DNA of 5,462 nt from an uncultured Campylobacter sp. (GTDB lineage Bacteria > Campylobacterota > Campylobacteria > Campylobacterales > Campylobacteraceae). The position numbers were made by a program, and so were the translations under genes. The stretch is taken from positions 1-5,462 of the forward strand of contig NZ_CALKTQ010000036.1 in the NCBI RefSeq assembly GCF_937997465.1, written 5' to 3'. Shown here one piece after another: positions 1 to 5,430 of this stretch. The notes under the pieces were generated by a model. That model saw only the letters and a program-made list of their open reading frames with translations. It searched no databases and was not told the origin of the DNA. Every line of letters starts with the position of its first letter. Position 1 is the stretch's first letter.

Positions 1-107
1 CAATATCTTCAGCAAATACCGAAAACAATGTCTTTTTTAGCGTTTTACCTTTTGAACTAAAACAATTTATCCATCAAATTTCATGCTAAATTTAACGGAT
101 AATTTTT
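1..107. other. Left-edge stretch with no confident gene
   Basis: This AT-rich stretch may carry the end of a gene lying outside the window, but I cannot decide which. On the plus strand one frame is open from base 1 to a TAA at 58-60 (20 codons) and another from base 3 to a TAA near 87-89. On the minus strand a frame stays open leftward from about position 60, with a possible TTG start at 26-28, but it lacks a well-spaced ribosome binding site. None of these fragments resembles a family I recognise. Confidence 0.3.
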
Positions 108-203
108 ATGCTTATTTTGCTAAATATTTTGCTCGTTATCGTATGTTTTTTGGGGCAATTTTTTGAAGTAACTAAGTTGATGAAAAATGCAGGAATAAAA
201 TAG
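108..203 (+). CDS. Candidate 31-residue single-pass membrane microprotein
   Basis: This short frame starts with ATG and ends with TAG. Translation gives about 18 strongly hydrophobic residues from position 2 (Leu/Ile/Val/Phe with one Cys and one Asn), followed by a polar, Lys-rich tail ending in GIK. That is the shape of a small inner-membrane protein with one helix. A GGA at 97-99 lies 8 bases before the ATG and could serve as a weak ribosome binding site; the lipoprotein gene at 2790 has a similar GGATAA element. An in-frame TAA at 93-95 fixes ATG 108 as the only usual start. It converges on the phosphatase gene with 15 bases between the stop codons. I do not recognise a family. A hydrophobic frame of this length can arise by chance in AT-rich DNA, so confidence is low. 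Confidence 0.3.
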   Translation: MLILLNILLVIVCFLGQFFEVTKLMKNAGIK

Positions 204-220
204 AGCTTTTAATTAGCCCT
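202..220 (-). terminator. Short hairpin between convergent ends, possible terminator
   Basis: Read on the minus strand, AGGGCT and AGCTCT can form a 6-bp stem with one G-U pair and a 7-base loop, followed by ATTTTATT. This fits a weak Rho-independent terminator beginning inside the stop codon of the phosphatase gene. On the plus strand the same stem has an A-C mismatch but is followed by CTTTTT, so it might act in both directions. The stem is short, so this is tentative. Confidence 0.35.
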
Positions 221-707
221 ACTTTTTATGCTTTTTAGGATAGTCAAAAAACAGAGCTTTTGCGCCGTGTTCTTTTAGCTCCTTGAAGCTGCCGTCAAAT
301 TCGACGCAAAAGATGCCGCATGTGGGTATATTCCCGATCGCAGCATCGCTTAAAAGCTCACAAATTTCAGTTATCGCGTCGTTGTGCGCTATAACAAATA
401 CGCTTTGAAATTTGTCGTCAAATTCCCTTATAAAGGCTAAAAGCTCGTGTGTTTGCGCGCCGTATAGCTCGTCTTTAAATTTGATTTTTTTCTTAAATTT
501 GATCGCTTCGGCTAGCTTTTGGGCCGTTTTGGCGCAGCGTTTGGCAGAGCTTGAAAATATCGCATCCGCCCTCACCTCGTGCTTTTTTAGCCGTTCGCAT
601 ATCAGAGCCAGATCCTTTTTGCCTCGCTCGCTTAGGTCGCGCTCAAAGTCGCTACCCTCACCCTCATCTACGGCTTTTGCGTGCCTGATAAAGTAGATTT
701 TTTTCAT
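219..707 (-). CDS. SixA-like phosphohistidine phosphatase (histidine phosphatase superfamily)
   Basis: This 162-residue cytoplasmic protein belongs to the phosphoglycerate-mutase-like histidine phosphatase superfamily, small SixA branch. The N-terminal RHAKA motif supplies Arg8 and the nucleophile His9. Arg57 sits in the SSAKRCAKTAQ segment, Glu80 in ELYGA, and the second catalytic histidine is His108 in VIAHND. The length matches SixA, which is about 160 residues and lacks the large inserts of true mutases. In E. coli, SixA removes phosphate from phosphohistidine proteins (ArcB HPt, or NPr of the nitrogen PTS). The substrate here is unknown, as no HPt or PTS gene is visible. The Lys-rich C-terminus ends in KKHKK. 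ATG 707 follows a GGCGGA element inside the upstream gene, with one base between that gene's stop codon and this start, so it is translated as the last gene of the minus-strand operon. The family call is firm; the symbol sixA is withheld because the substrate is unproven. Confidence 0.85.
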   Translation of the reverse strand: MKKIYFIRHAKAVDEGEGSDFERDLSERGKKDLALICERLKKHEVRADAIFSSSAKRCAKTAQKLAEAIKFKKKIKFKDELYGAQTHELLAFIREFDDKFQSVFVIAHNDAITEICELLSDAAIGNIPTCGIFCVEFDGSFKELKEHGAKALFFDYPKKHKK

Positions 708-708
708 T

Positions 709-1548
709 TTATTCCGCCTTTCCGGCTTTTGCTATATTTTTTATATGCTCGATTTCCTCCTCGCTAAAGCCTGATTTTAGGCGCGCGCTCACGTTTAATT
801 CGCGAGACTGCAAAAATGCTTTAGGGTAGATTTTTTGCACGATTTGCGCGTATATTTCGGGGCTTACGCCCTCTTTTTCGCAGGCAAATTTAAACCAACG
901 ATCGCCCTTTGAGACGTGCGAGATTTCCTCATCTAAAATGACTTGCAAAATTTCGCAAAGTTGCGCCTTTCCCTCGTCTTTTTCGCGCTCGGTTTCCAGC
1001 TTTTTTAGCATAAAAGCGTTTGCGTCAAGGCCGTTTGCCTCCATATATCTAGGCAGCACCGCCATGCGCTCAAGCAGCGACGCGGAGGTATTTTGCAAAG
1101 CGATAAAAAGCCCGTCGTGTACGGCAAAATCGCCGTATTTCACGTCAAATTTAGCCATGTGCTCCTCAATCATCTTAAAGTGCCTGATCTCATCCTGCAC
1201 GACCTCTAGCCAGTCGTCATAGTAGGCTTTTGGCAGCGCGCGGAAGCGATACGCCGCATCTAGCGCGATATCTACGGCGCTGTATTCGATGTGTGCGATC
1301 GAGTGCAGGAAGGCTTTTTGTTTGTCCGCTTGCTTTTTGCCGCCGATTTCTCTCATCGCTACAACCTCGCAAAATGCCGCGTAGCTTGGACGTTCGAGCT
1401 GTTTTATCTCGTCAAATTTACCGCCCTCTTCTATTTGCGCGTCAAATTTACCAGCCTTGTATTCGGCGTAAAATCGTTTAAATTTGTCAAATTTAAGCTC
1501 CTTGTCGCCGCACTCTAAAATTTCCCAAATTTGATCGAAAAATCTCAT
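709..1548 (-). CDS. DUF455 family ferritin-like protein
   Basis: This 279-residue, mostly helical soluble protein matches the DUF455 (MiaE/ferritin-like) family. Likely metal ligands are visible: His86/Glu88 in AHIEYSAVD, Glu120 and His123 in DEIRHF, and Glu208 and His211 in DEEISHV. The last two are ExxH motifs typical of four-helix-bundle diiron carboxylate proteins. Known ferritin-like enzymes include oxygenases and hydroxylases, but the reaction of DUF455 proteins is not established as far as I know, so I assign none. The N-terminal 50 residues are charged and contain three KFD repeats. ATG 1548 overlaps the rhomboid stop as ATGA, and an AAGGTG ribosome binding site lies 5-6 bases upstream inside the rhomboid gene, which fixes the start. 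The TAA stop is followed one base later by the phosphatase ATG. This is strong evidence for translational coupling within one operon. Confidence 0.85.
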   Translation of the reverse strand: MRFFDQIWEILECGDKELKFDKFKRFYAEYKAGKFDAQIEEGGKFDEIKQLERPSYAAFCEVVAMREIGGKKQADKQKAFLHSIAHIEYSAVDIALDAAYRFRALPKAYYDDWLEVVQDEIRHFKMIEEHMAKFDVKYGDFAVHDGLFIALQNTSASLLERMAVLPRYMEANGLDANAFMLKKLETEREKDEGKAQLCEILQVILDEEISHVSKGDRWFKFACEKEGVSPEIYAQIVQKIYPKAFLQSRELNVSARLKSGFSEEEIEHIKNIAKAGKAE

Positions 1549-2078
1549 TTTATCACCTTAAATTTTACCCCGAAATATCCTAAAGCAAAGCCGATAATAT
1601 GCGCGTACCAGGCGACGTTTACGCCCATGGCTACGGGGGCGAAGCTCATTAGCAAGATAGCGATTATTAGCCCTTTTCTACTACTCGCGTCCAAAAACGC
1701 CAAAACGCCCAGCAGCAGACTGATCGCGCCGCTAGCCCCGACTAAATTTATAAAAGTTCCGTTAGTTTTAAACATAACATAAATGTAAACAAAGCTAAGC
1801 AGCGAGGTCAAAACGCCTCCGACGCAGTAAACGACGGCGAATTTTTCGCTACCGTAGTACCGCTCAAGAAGCGAGCCAAACTGATACAAAACCGCCATAT
1901 TCATCAGTAGATGGGCCAAATTTGCATGCATAAACATCGAGGTTACAGGTTGCCATACGAAAAGCCCGTCTATAAAAAACATATTTAGCCCAAGCATCGC
2001 GTTAGTGCCGCAAATGCCGCAGTAAACGGCAAAAAATATTAGACAATTTAGCGCGATGAGCGATATCGTAGCTTTCAA
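1545..2078 (-). CDS. Rhomboid family intramembrane serine protease (minimal core)
   Basis: This 177-residue integral membrane protein is a rhomboid, cutting transmembrane helices within the inner membrane. The catalytic dyad is Ser116 in GASGA and His160 in WYAHIIGFALGYF. Helix 2 carries His51, His56 and Asn60, with the same spacing as His145, His150 and Asn154 of E. coli GlpG. About six hydrophobic segments can be placed near residues 3-22, 43-66, 79-103, 113-130, 136-152 and 155-172. The protein is only the six-helix core; the cytoplasmic N-terminal domain of GlpG and any extra helix are absent. The start is TTG, not ATG: AAGGAG lies 6 bases upstream, and the first in-frame ATGs (residues 28 and 33) would remove helix 1. 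The stop overlaps the DUF455 start as ATGA. The substrate cannot be told from the sequence; the neighbouring lipoprotein is not an obvious candidate. Confidence 0.9.
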   Translation of the reverse strand: MKATISLIALNCLIFFAVYCGICGTNAMLGLNMFFIDGLFVWQPVTSMFMHANLAHLLMNMAVLYQFGSLLERYYGSEKFAVVYCVGGVLTSLLSFVYIYVMFKTNGTFINLVGASGAISLLLGVLAFLDASSRKGLIIAILLMSFAPVAMGVNVAWYAHIIGFALGYFGVKFKVIK

Positions 2079-2090
2079 AAACGGCTCCTT
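2076..2090 (-). promoter_or_regulatory. Ribosome binding site and TTG start of the rhomboid gene
   Basis: On the minus strand AAGGAG (2085-2090) precedes TTG (2076-2078) by 6 bases. It is the best Shine-Dalgarno match in the minus-strand unit. It decides the start: TTG is used although ATG codons occur later in frame, because those would delete the first transmembrane helix. Confidence 0.7.
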
Positions 2091-2102
2091 TTTAAAGGCT
2101 TT

Positions 2103-2108
2103 ATCATA
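2103..2108 (-). promoter_or_regulatory. Possible -10 box upstream of the rhomboid gene
   Basis: TATGAT on the minus strand (5 of 6 matches to TATAAT) lies in the 52-base gap between the lipoprotein and rhomboid genes, about 25 bases before the TTG start. It could give the rhomboid-DUF455-phosphatase group its own promoter. The gap is AT-rich, so chance matches are likely. Confidence 0.25.
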
Positions 2109-2130
2109 TAAAATTTAGACATAAATTTAG

Positions 2131-2790
2131 CTAAAAACTAACCTTGCCAAAGCCGGCGAATCTGTTTGACGTTAGGCAGTTAGCGTCGCCGCCCTTGCAC
2201 GCTACGATGTAGGAATTCACCTCTTTGCCGCCTATTTTGTGGCTATTTTTTTGAAATAGATTTATAAATCCGCTTTTGTTTTTGCCTCTGGTATTATGCA
2301 TAAATCTTATAGTTCCGTCGTCCTCTATGCGGTCTATGATGCCAAGGTGAGTTATGATTTGCTTGTTTTTGCCTTTGGTTTGGCTTGTGGTGTTGTTAAA
2401 AAACACCAAATCTCCGAGCTTCGGGCTTGTTTGCGAGATCAAATTTCGTTTTTTGTAAAGATTATAAATAGCTTGCGATTTCGATCCTTGTTCGCCGTAA
2501 AATTTGAGTAAATTTGTCTCGGAAAAGTAAAGGTTATTTATGTTTTTATTTACGAGCGAGACGAAGCCCGAGCAGTCTCCGCCGTCTTTTTTGCCCAAAA
2601 ATCCTTGCATAAAATTTGAAAGCGCGATGCCGCCAAGGTCGTTAAACACGTCTTGCTGCGAGTTTAAGAATCTCACGTTTAAAATCTGTCCGCTTTGATC
2701 GATCGGGTAAATTTTGGGCGCATCGTTCGCGCATCCGCTAAAAATCAAAGCCGCAATCGACGCAAGCGGTAAAAAAATCGTAAAATTCAT
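2131..2790 (-). CDS. NlpC/P60-type (papain-fold) lipoprotein, putative cell-wall hydrolase
   Basis: This 219-residue protein begins with a lipoprotein signal: a hydrophobic stretch ending in the lipobox FSGC, so Cys20 would be lipidated and the mature protein anchored in the periplasm. The rest looks like one NlpC/P60-superfamily domain. Cys73 in GGDCSGFVSLV is the likely nucleophile, LGDLVFF (125-131) is the usual strand before the active-site histidine, His148 in THLGII is the likely base, and His165 or Asn166 in FMHN is a likely third polar residue. Such enzymes usually cut peptidoglycan stem peptides; a CHAP-like amidase is an alternative. No SH3, LysM or other binding domain is present. 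ATG 2790 is preceded by AGGATAA. Two late cysteines (198 and 205) might form a disulfide. The gene appears more AT-rich than murA and lies divergently from it. The catalytic fold is a motif-based call; substrate specificity is unknown. Confidence 0.7.
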   Translation of the reverse strand: MNFTIFLPLASIAALIFSGCANDAPKIYPIDQSGQILNVRFLNSQQDVFNDLGGIALSNFMQGFLGKKDGGDCSGFVSLVNKNINNLYFSETNLLKFYGEQGSKSQAIYNLYKKRNLISQTSPKLGDLVFFNNTTSQTKGKNKQIITHLGIIDRIEDDGTIRFMHNTRGKNKSGFINLFQKNSHKIGGKEVNSYIVACKGGDANCLTSNRFAGFGKVSF

Positions 2791-2814
2791 TTTGTTATCC
2801 TATTTTTTTATCTA

Positions 2815-2860
2815 AGGCAGCTTTTTGAGGTAAATTTTGAGTGCCGGAAACGAGCCGCCT
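2815..2860 (-). other. Potential hairpin in the lipoprotein mRNA leader
   Basis: In the minus-strand transcript AGGCGGCT can pair with AGCTGCCT over 8 bp (one G-U), closing a 30-base loop. The loop holds two copies of a 7-base word (TTTTGAG on the plus strand, at 2823-2829 and 2835-2841). No T-run follows on either strand, so it does not look like a terminator. It lies between the proposed TATAAT box and the start codon, so it would sit in the 5' untranslated leader. Confidence 0.3.
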
Positions 2861-2869
2861 AAAAGTAAA

Positions 2870-2875
2870 ATTATA
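2870..2875 (-). promoter_or_regulatory. -10 box for the lipoprotein gene (TATAAT)
   Basis: A perfect TATAAT occurs on the minus strand 80 bases upstream of the lipoprotein ATG, in an AT-rich context. No good -35 is seen, which is usual for housekeeping promoters in Campylobacter. The predicted start of transcription near 2863 gives a leader of roughly 70 bases. Confidence 0.45.
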
Positions 2876-2898
2876 TAAATAAATCGGTAAATATCGGC

Positions 2899-2914
2899 AT
2901 AAATTTAAATTTAT
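2899..2914. repeat. 16-bp perfect AT palindrome in the murA upstream region
   Basis: ATAAATTTAAATTTAT reads the same on both strands. It lies 14 bases before the murA -10 box, overlapping where a -35 would be, and 23 bases from the divergent lipoprotein -10 box. It could be an operator or a bent A-tract promoter element, but its simple AT content makes chance formation plausible. Confidence 0.4.
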
Positions 2915-2928
2915 AAGCTAAATTTCAC

Positions 2929-2934
2929 TATACT
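2929..2934 (+). promoter_or_regulatory. -10 box for murA-moeA (TATACT)
   Basis: TATACT lies 28 bases before the murA ATG, preceded by T-rich and A-rich tracts and without a recognisable -35, as expected for the Campylobacter sigma-70 promoter type. Transcription would start near 2941, giving a leader of about 22 bases that contains the AAGGA ribosome binding site at 2948-2952. Confidence 0.5.
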
Positions 2935-2962
2935 TTGGATTTTATTTAAGGATTTAAGAAAT

Positions 2963-4228
2963 ATGTATTACCTAGAAATCGAAGGAAACGCTAAACTGGG
3001 CGGCGAGGTCGCCATAAGCGGAGCGAAAAACGCCGCCCTGCCCCTGATAGCCGCGGCTCTAATCATAAAAAACGACGTGACGCTAAAAAATATGCCAAAC
3101 GTCGCGGATATAAAGACATTGGCGACGCTGCTCGTAAATTTGGGCGCAAAGTGCGAATTTACGGACGATCACACGTTAAAAATCAACTCAAACTACGTTA
3201 GCTCCACGAAGGCCAACTACGACATCGTGCGTAAAATGCGCGCCTCCATCCTGGTTCTTGGCCCGCTGCTAGCTAGGTTTGGCCACTGCGAGGTGAGTCT
3301 GCCCGGCGGCTGCGCGATCGGACAAAGACCGATCGATCTACACCTGAGCGCGCTTGAAAAAATGGGTGCAAATATCGAGATAAAGCAAGGCTACGTCGTC
3401 GCCACCGCGCCTGACGGGCTAAAAGGCGCGCAGATCGTGTTTGACAAGATCACGGTAACTGGCAGCGAAAACATCATCATGGCCGCCGCGCTCGCTCACG
3501 GCACGACGCATCTAATCAACGTCGCTAAAGAGCCCGAAGTGGTGCAGCTTTGTGAGGTTTTGGCAGCTGGCGGCGTGAAGATCGAGGGTATCGGCACGGA
3601 TGAGCTCGTGATCGAGGGTACGGATAGGCGCCTGCTGGATGTGGGCGAGATAACGGTTATCCCCGATAGGATCGAGGCGGGCACGTATCTTTGCGCCGGG
3701 GCGATCACGAACTCGCAAGTAACTATCGCGAACGCCAACGCCGCGCATATTAGGGCCGTGCTTACTAAATTTAACCAAATGGGCTTTGAAACCGTCGTAG
3801 ACGGCGACAAAATCACGATAATGCCGGCTAAAAACGTAAATCCCGTCGAGATCGTGACGACGGAGTTTCCGGGATTTCCGACCGATATGCAGGCGCAGTT
3901 TATGGCGCTCTCGCTCGTGGCAAACGGCGTTAGCACGATCGACGAGAGGCTTTTTGAGAACCGCTTTATGCACGTTAGCGAGCTCACGCGTATGGGTGCG
4001 GATATCCGCCTAAACGGCCACATCGCGACGATCTACGGCGGAGGCGAGATAAACGCCGCAGACGTGATGGCTACCGATCTGCGCGCAAGCTCGGCCCTAG
4101 TGCTAGCTGCCCTTGCTGCAAACGGAACTAGCCGCGTGCATAGAATTTATCACCTGGATAGAGGCTACGAGGGGCTAGAGCGCAAGCTAGCGGCTCTGGG
4201 CGCAAAAATACGCAGGCTGGAGGAGTAA
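2963..4228 (+). CDS. murA: UDP-N-acetylglucosamine 1-carboxyvinyltransferase (MurA)
   Basis: MurA transfers the enolpyruvyl group of phosphoenolpyruvate to UDP-GlcNAc, the first committed cytoplasmic step of peptidoglycan synthesis. The 421-residue length matches the family. Key residues are present with a steady small offset from E. coli: Lys22 and Asn23 in SGAKNAALP, Arg93, catalytic Cys117 in PGGCAIGQRP, Arg122, Asp308 in FPGFPTDMQAQ, Arg374 in DLRASSALV, and Arg400 in HLDRGYEGL. Both inside-out alpha/beta domains are complete. Because the loop residue is Cys rather than Asp, the enzyme should be sensitive to fosfomycin. ATG 2963 is preceded by AAGGA with a spacer of about 10 bases. The TAA stop is followed one base later by moeA, whose AGGAG site lies inside the last murA codons. 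The gene appears richer in G and C than its neighbours and contains only two AAATTT words. No frameshift or truncation is seen. Confidence 0.97.
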   Translation: MYYLEIEGNAKLGGEVAISGAKNAALPLIAAALIIKNDVTLKNMPNVADIKTLATLLVNLGAKCEFTDDHTLKINSNYVSSTKANYDIVRKMRASILVLGPLLARFGHCEVSLPGGCAIGQRPIDLHLSALEKMGANIEIKQGYVVATAPDGLKGAQIVFDKITVTGSENIIMAAALAHGTTHLINVAKEPEVVQLCEVLAAGGVKIEGIGTDELVIEGTDRRLLDVGEITVIPDRIEAGTYLCAGAITNSQVTIANANAAHIRAVLTKFNQMGFETVVDGDKITIMPAKNVNPVEIVTTEFPGFPTDMQAQFMALSLVANGVSTIDERLFENRFMHVSELTRMGADIRLNGHIATIYGGGEINAADVMATDLRASSALVLAALAANGTSRVHRIYHLDRGYEGLERKLAALGAKIRRLEE

Positions 4229-4229
4229 A

Positions 4230-5387
4230 ATGACGCTAGAGCTTGCTCAAAATTTGATCTTAGAAAAAGCTAAATTTGACGGCTACGGCGAGTTTGTGAG
4301 CCTTGAGCGCGCTACGGGTAAAGTTTTAGCCCAGGATGTAGTCGCGGTTAAAAATTTGCCCTCTTTTGATAATGCCGCGATGGACGGCTACGCCCTTAAA
4401 TTTGATGATTTTGATCAGCCTTTAGGCGTCGCGGCAACCGTGCTGGCGGGCGATGAGGCTGAGATCGCGCTAAAAAAAGGCGAATGCGTAAAGATAATGA
4501 CCGGCGCAAAAATGCCCATAAATGCCGACACGGTCGTGCCTTTTGAGGATGCGGTTTTGCAGGACGGCAAGCTCTCGCCGCAAAGCAAAGTCAAAAAATT
4601 TAACGCCCTAAGATACAAAGGCGAAGAGGTCAAAGCGGGTGAAATTTTGCTAAAAAAAGGCGAAATTTTAATGCCTGCAAGGGTTATGATGCTAGCCGCT
4701 CAGGGCATCTACTGCGTCTGCGTAGAGCGCGAGCTAAAGATCGGTATATTTTCAAGCGGCGACGAAGTGGTCGAGCCGTGGCAAAACGCGAGCGAGGAGC
4801 AAATTTACAACGCAAACGGCGCCGGCATCGCGTCACTGCTTCAAAGCTTCGGCTTTGCTAGCTCGTATGCGGGCATCATAAAAGACGACTTAGAAAGCAC
4901 CACTCGCGCGCTTGAAACGGCTGAATTTGACGTAATCATAACAAGCGGCGGAGCAAGCAAGGGCGAGGCTGATTTTATGAAAACGGCGCTTTTAAATTTG
5001 GGCTTTAGCGAGCTTTTTGACGGAGTAAATATCCGACCAGGACGACCGAGCAAAGCCTTTATAAAAGGTAAAAAAATCGTTTTTATCCTGCCGGGAAATC
5101 CAATGGCGGCATTTTTGATGTGTTTTTTGCTAGTCGTTCCTTTTTTAAAGGGCGCGCGGCTAGAAAAATTTGACGCCGTCCTAAATCAAGACGTAAAAGT
5201 AAAATCTGGACGCCAAAATATCGTGCTGGGTAGCTTTTGCGAGGGTAAATTTAGCGTGACGGATAATAATAAATTCGGCTCTGGCATGATAACTCCGCTC
5301 ATCAAAAGTAACGCCGTTTTGGTAACAAACGAAAGTCTCGGCGAGCTAAAAATGGGCGAAATCGTAAAAATTTTGAAATTTTCTTGA
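4230..5387 (+). CDS. moeA: Molybdopterin molybdenumtransferase (MoeA)
   Basis: MoeA inserts molybdate into adenylylated molybdopterin to make molybdenum cofactor in the cytoplasm. At 385 residues it is slightly shorter than the usual 400 or so. Motifs in order: DNAAMDGYAL (47-56), IMTGAKMPINADTVVPFED (89-107), YNANGAGIASLL (193-204), the MogA-like domain with TSGGASKGEADF (238-249), NIRPGRPSKAF (267-277) and LPGNPMAAF (287-295), then the C-terminal beta domain. Two variations stand out: the usual SGGVSVG reads SGGASKG, and the usual KPGKP reads RPGRP. Campylobacter genomes often carry two MoeA paralogues, so this copy may be specialised, perhaps for tungsten or for a partner enzyme; that is inference. 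The ATG follows AGGAG within murA and one base after its stop, implying co-transcription and probably coupling. I recall the same murA-moeA order in C. jejuni. The TGA stop overlaps the -35 of the next tRNA promoter. Confidence 0.93.
   Translation: MTLELAQNLILEKAKFDGYGEFVSLERATGKVLAQDVVAVKNLPSFDNAAMDGYALKFDDFDQPLGVAATVLAGDEAEIALKKGECVKIMTGAKMPINADTVVPFEDAVLQDGKLSPQSKVKKFNALRYKGEEVKAGEILLKKGEILMPARVMMLAAQGIYCVCVERELKIGIFSSGDEVVEPWQNASEEQIYNANGAGIASLLQSFGFASSYAGIIKDDLESTTRALETAEFDVIITSGGASKGEADFMKTALLNLGFSELFDGVNIRPGRPSKAFIKGKKIVFILPGNPMAAFLMCFLLVVPFLKGARLEKFDAVLNQDVKVKSGRQNIVLGSFCEGKFSVTDNNKFGSGMITPLIKSNAVLVTNESLGELKMGEIVKILKFS
4469..4664 (+). repeat. Pair of exact 16-bp direct repeats inside moeA
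   Basis: GCTAAAAAAAGGCGAA occurs at 4469-4484 and again at 4649-4664. The copies are 180 bases apart and in the same reading frame, both encoding LKKGE (residues 81-85 and 141-145). Each contains a run of seven A. Recombination between them would remove exactly 60 codons without changing the frame. Confidence 0.8.
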
Positions 5388-5412
5388 CAAATGAAAACGT
5401 TTTTGCTAAAAT
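5384..5412 (+). promoter_or_regulatory. Sigma-70 promoter of the tRNA-Gly gene
   Basis: TTGACA (5384-5389) and TAAAAT (5407-5412) are separated by exactly 17 bases, with an extended -10 TG at 5404-5405. A perfect -35 is uncommon for Campylobacter genes and suits a strong stable-RNA promoter. The GCG at 5414-5416 lies where the discriminator of stringently controlled promoters sits. Transcription would start around 5418-5420, about 11-13 bases before the mature tRNA. The -35 includes the TGA stop of moeA. Confidence 0.7.
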
Positions 5413-5430
5413 TGCGACTTCTTAAACGGT

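Noticed and set aside
1411..1495. Three copies of GTCAAATTTA in 85 bases, looking like a short repeat array
   Set aside because: Spacing is irregular and the copies encode KFD in the DUF455 protein (minus strand). They are part of the general AAATTT enrichment, not a CRISPR or iteron array.
938..1518. Plus-strand open frames of 75-94 codons opposite the DUF455 gene
   Set aside because: Composition is typical of antisense shadows and no motif is seen; the minus-strand gene is supported by metal-ligand motifs and operon spacing.
2296..2511. 71-codon plus-strand frame opposite the lipoprotein gene
   Set aside because: It is antisense to a gene with a clear lipobox and catalytic motifs, and no convincing ribosome binding site or family is visible.
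3496..4023. Long open frames on the minus strand inside murA (175 and 153 codons)
   Set aside because: They lie wholly opposite a complete, well-conserved murA and have no recognisable domain. They are shadow frames.
4229..4260. Molybdenum-cofactor riboswitch before moeA
   Set aside because: Only one base separates murA and moeA, so there is no leader to hold one.
4470..4660. Runs of seven A in moeA as possible phase-variation tracts
   Set aside because: Campylobacter phase variation usually uses long G/C tracts, and runs of seven A are common background. No frameshift is present.
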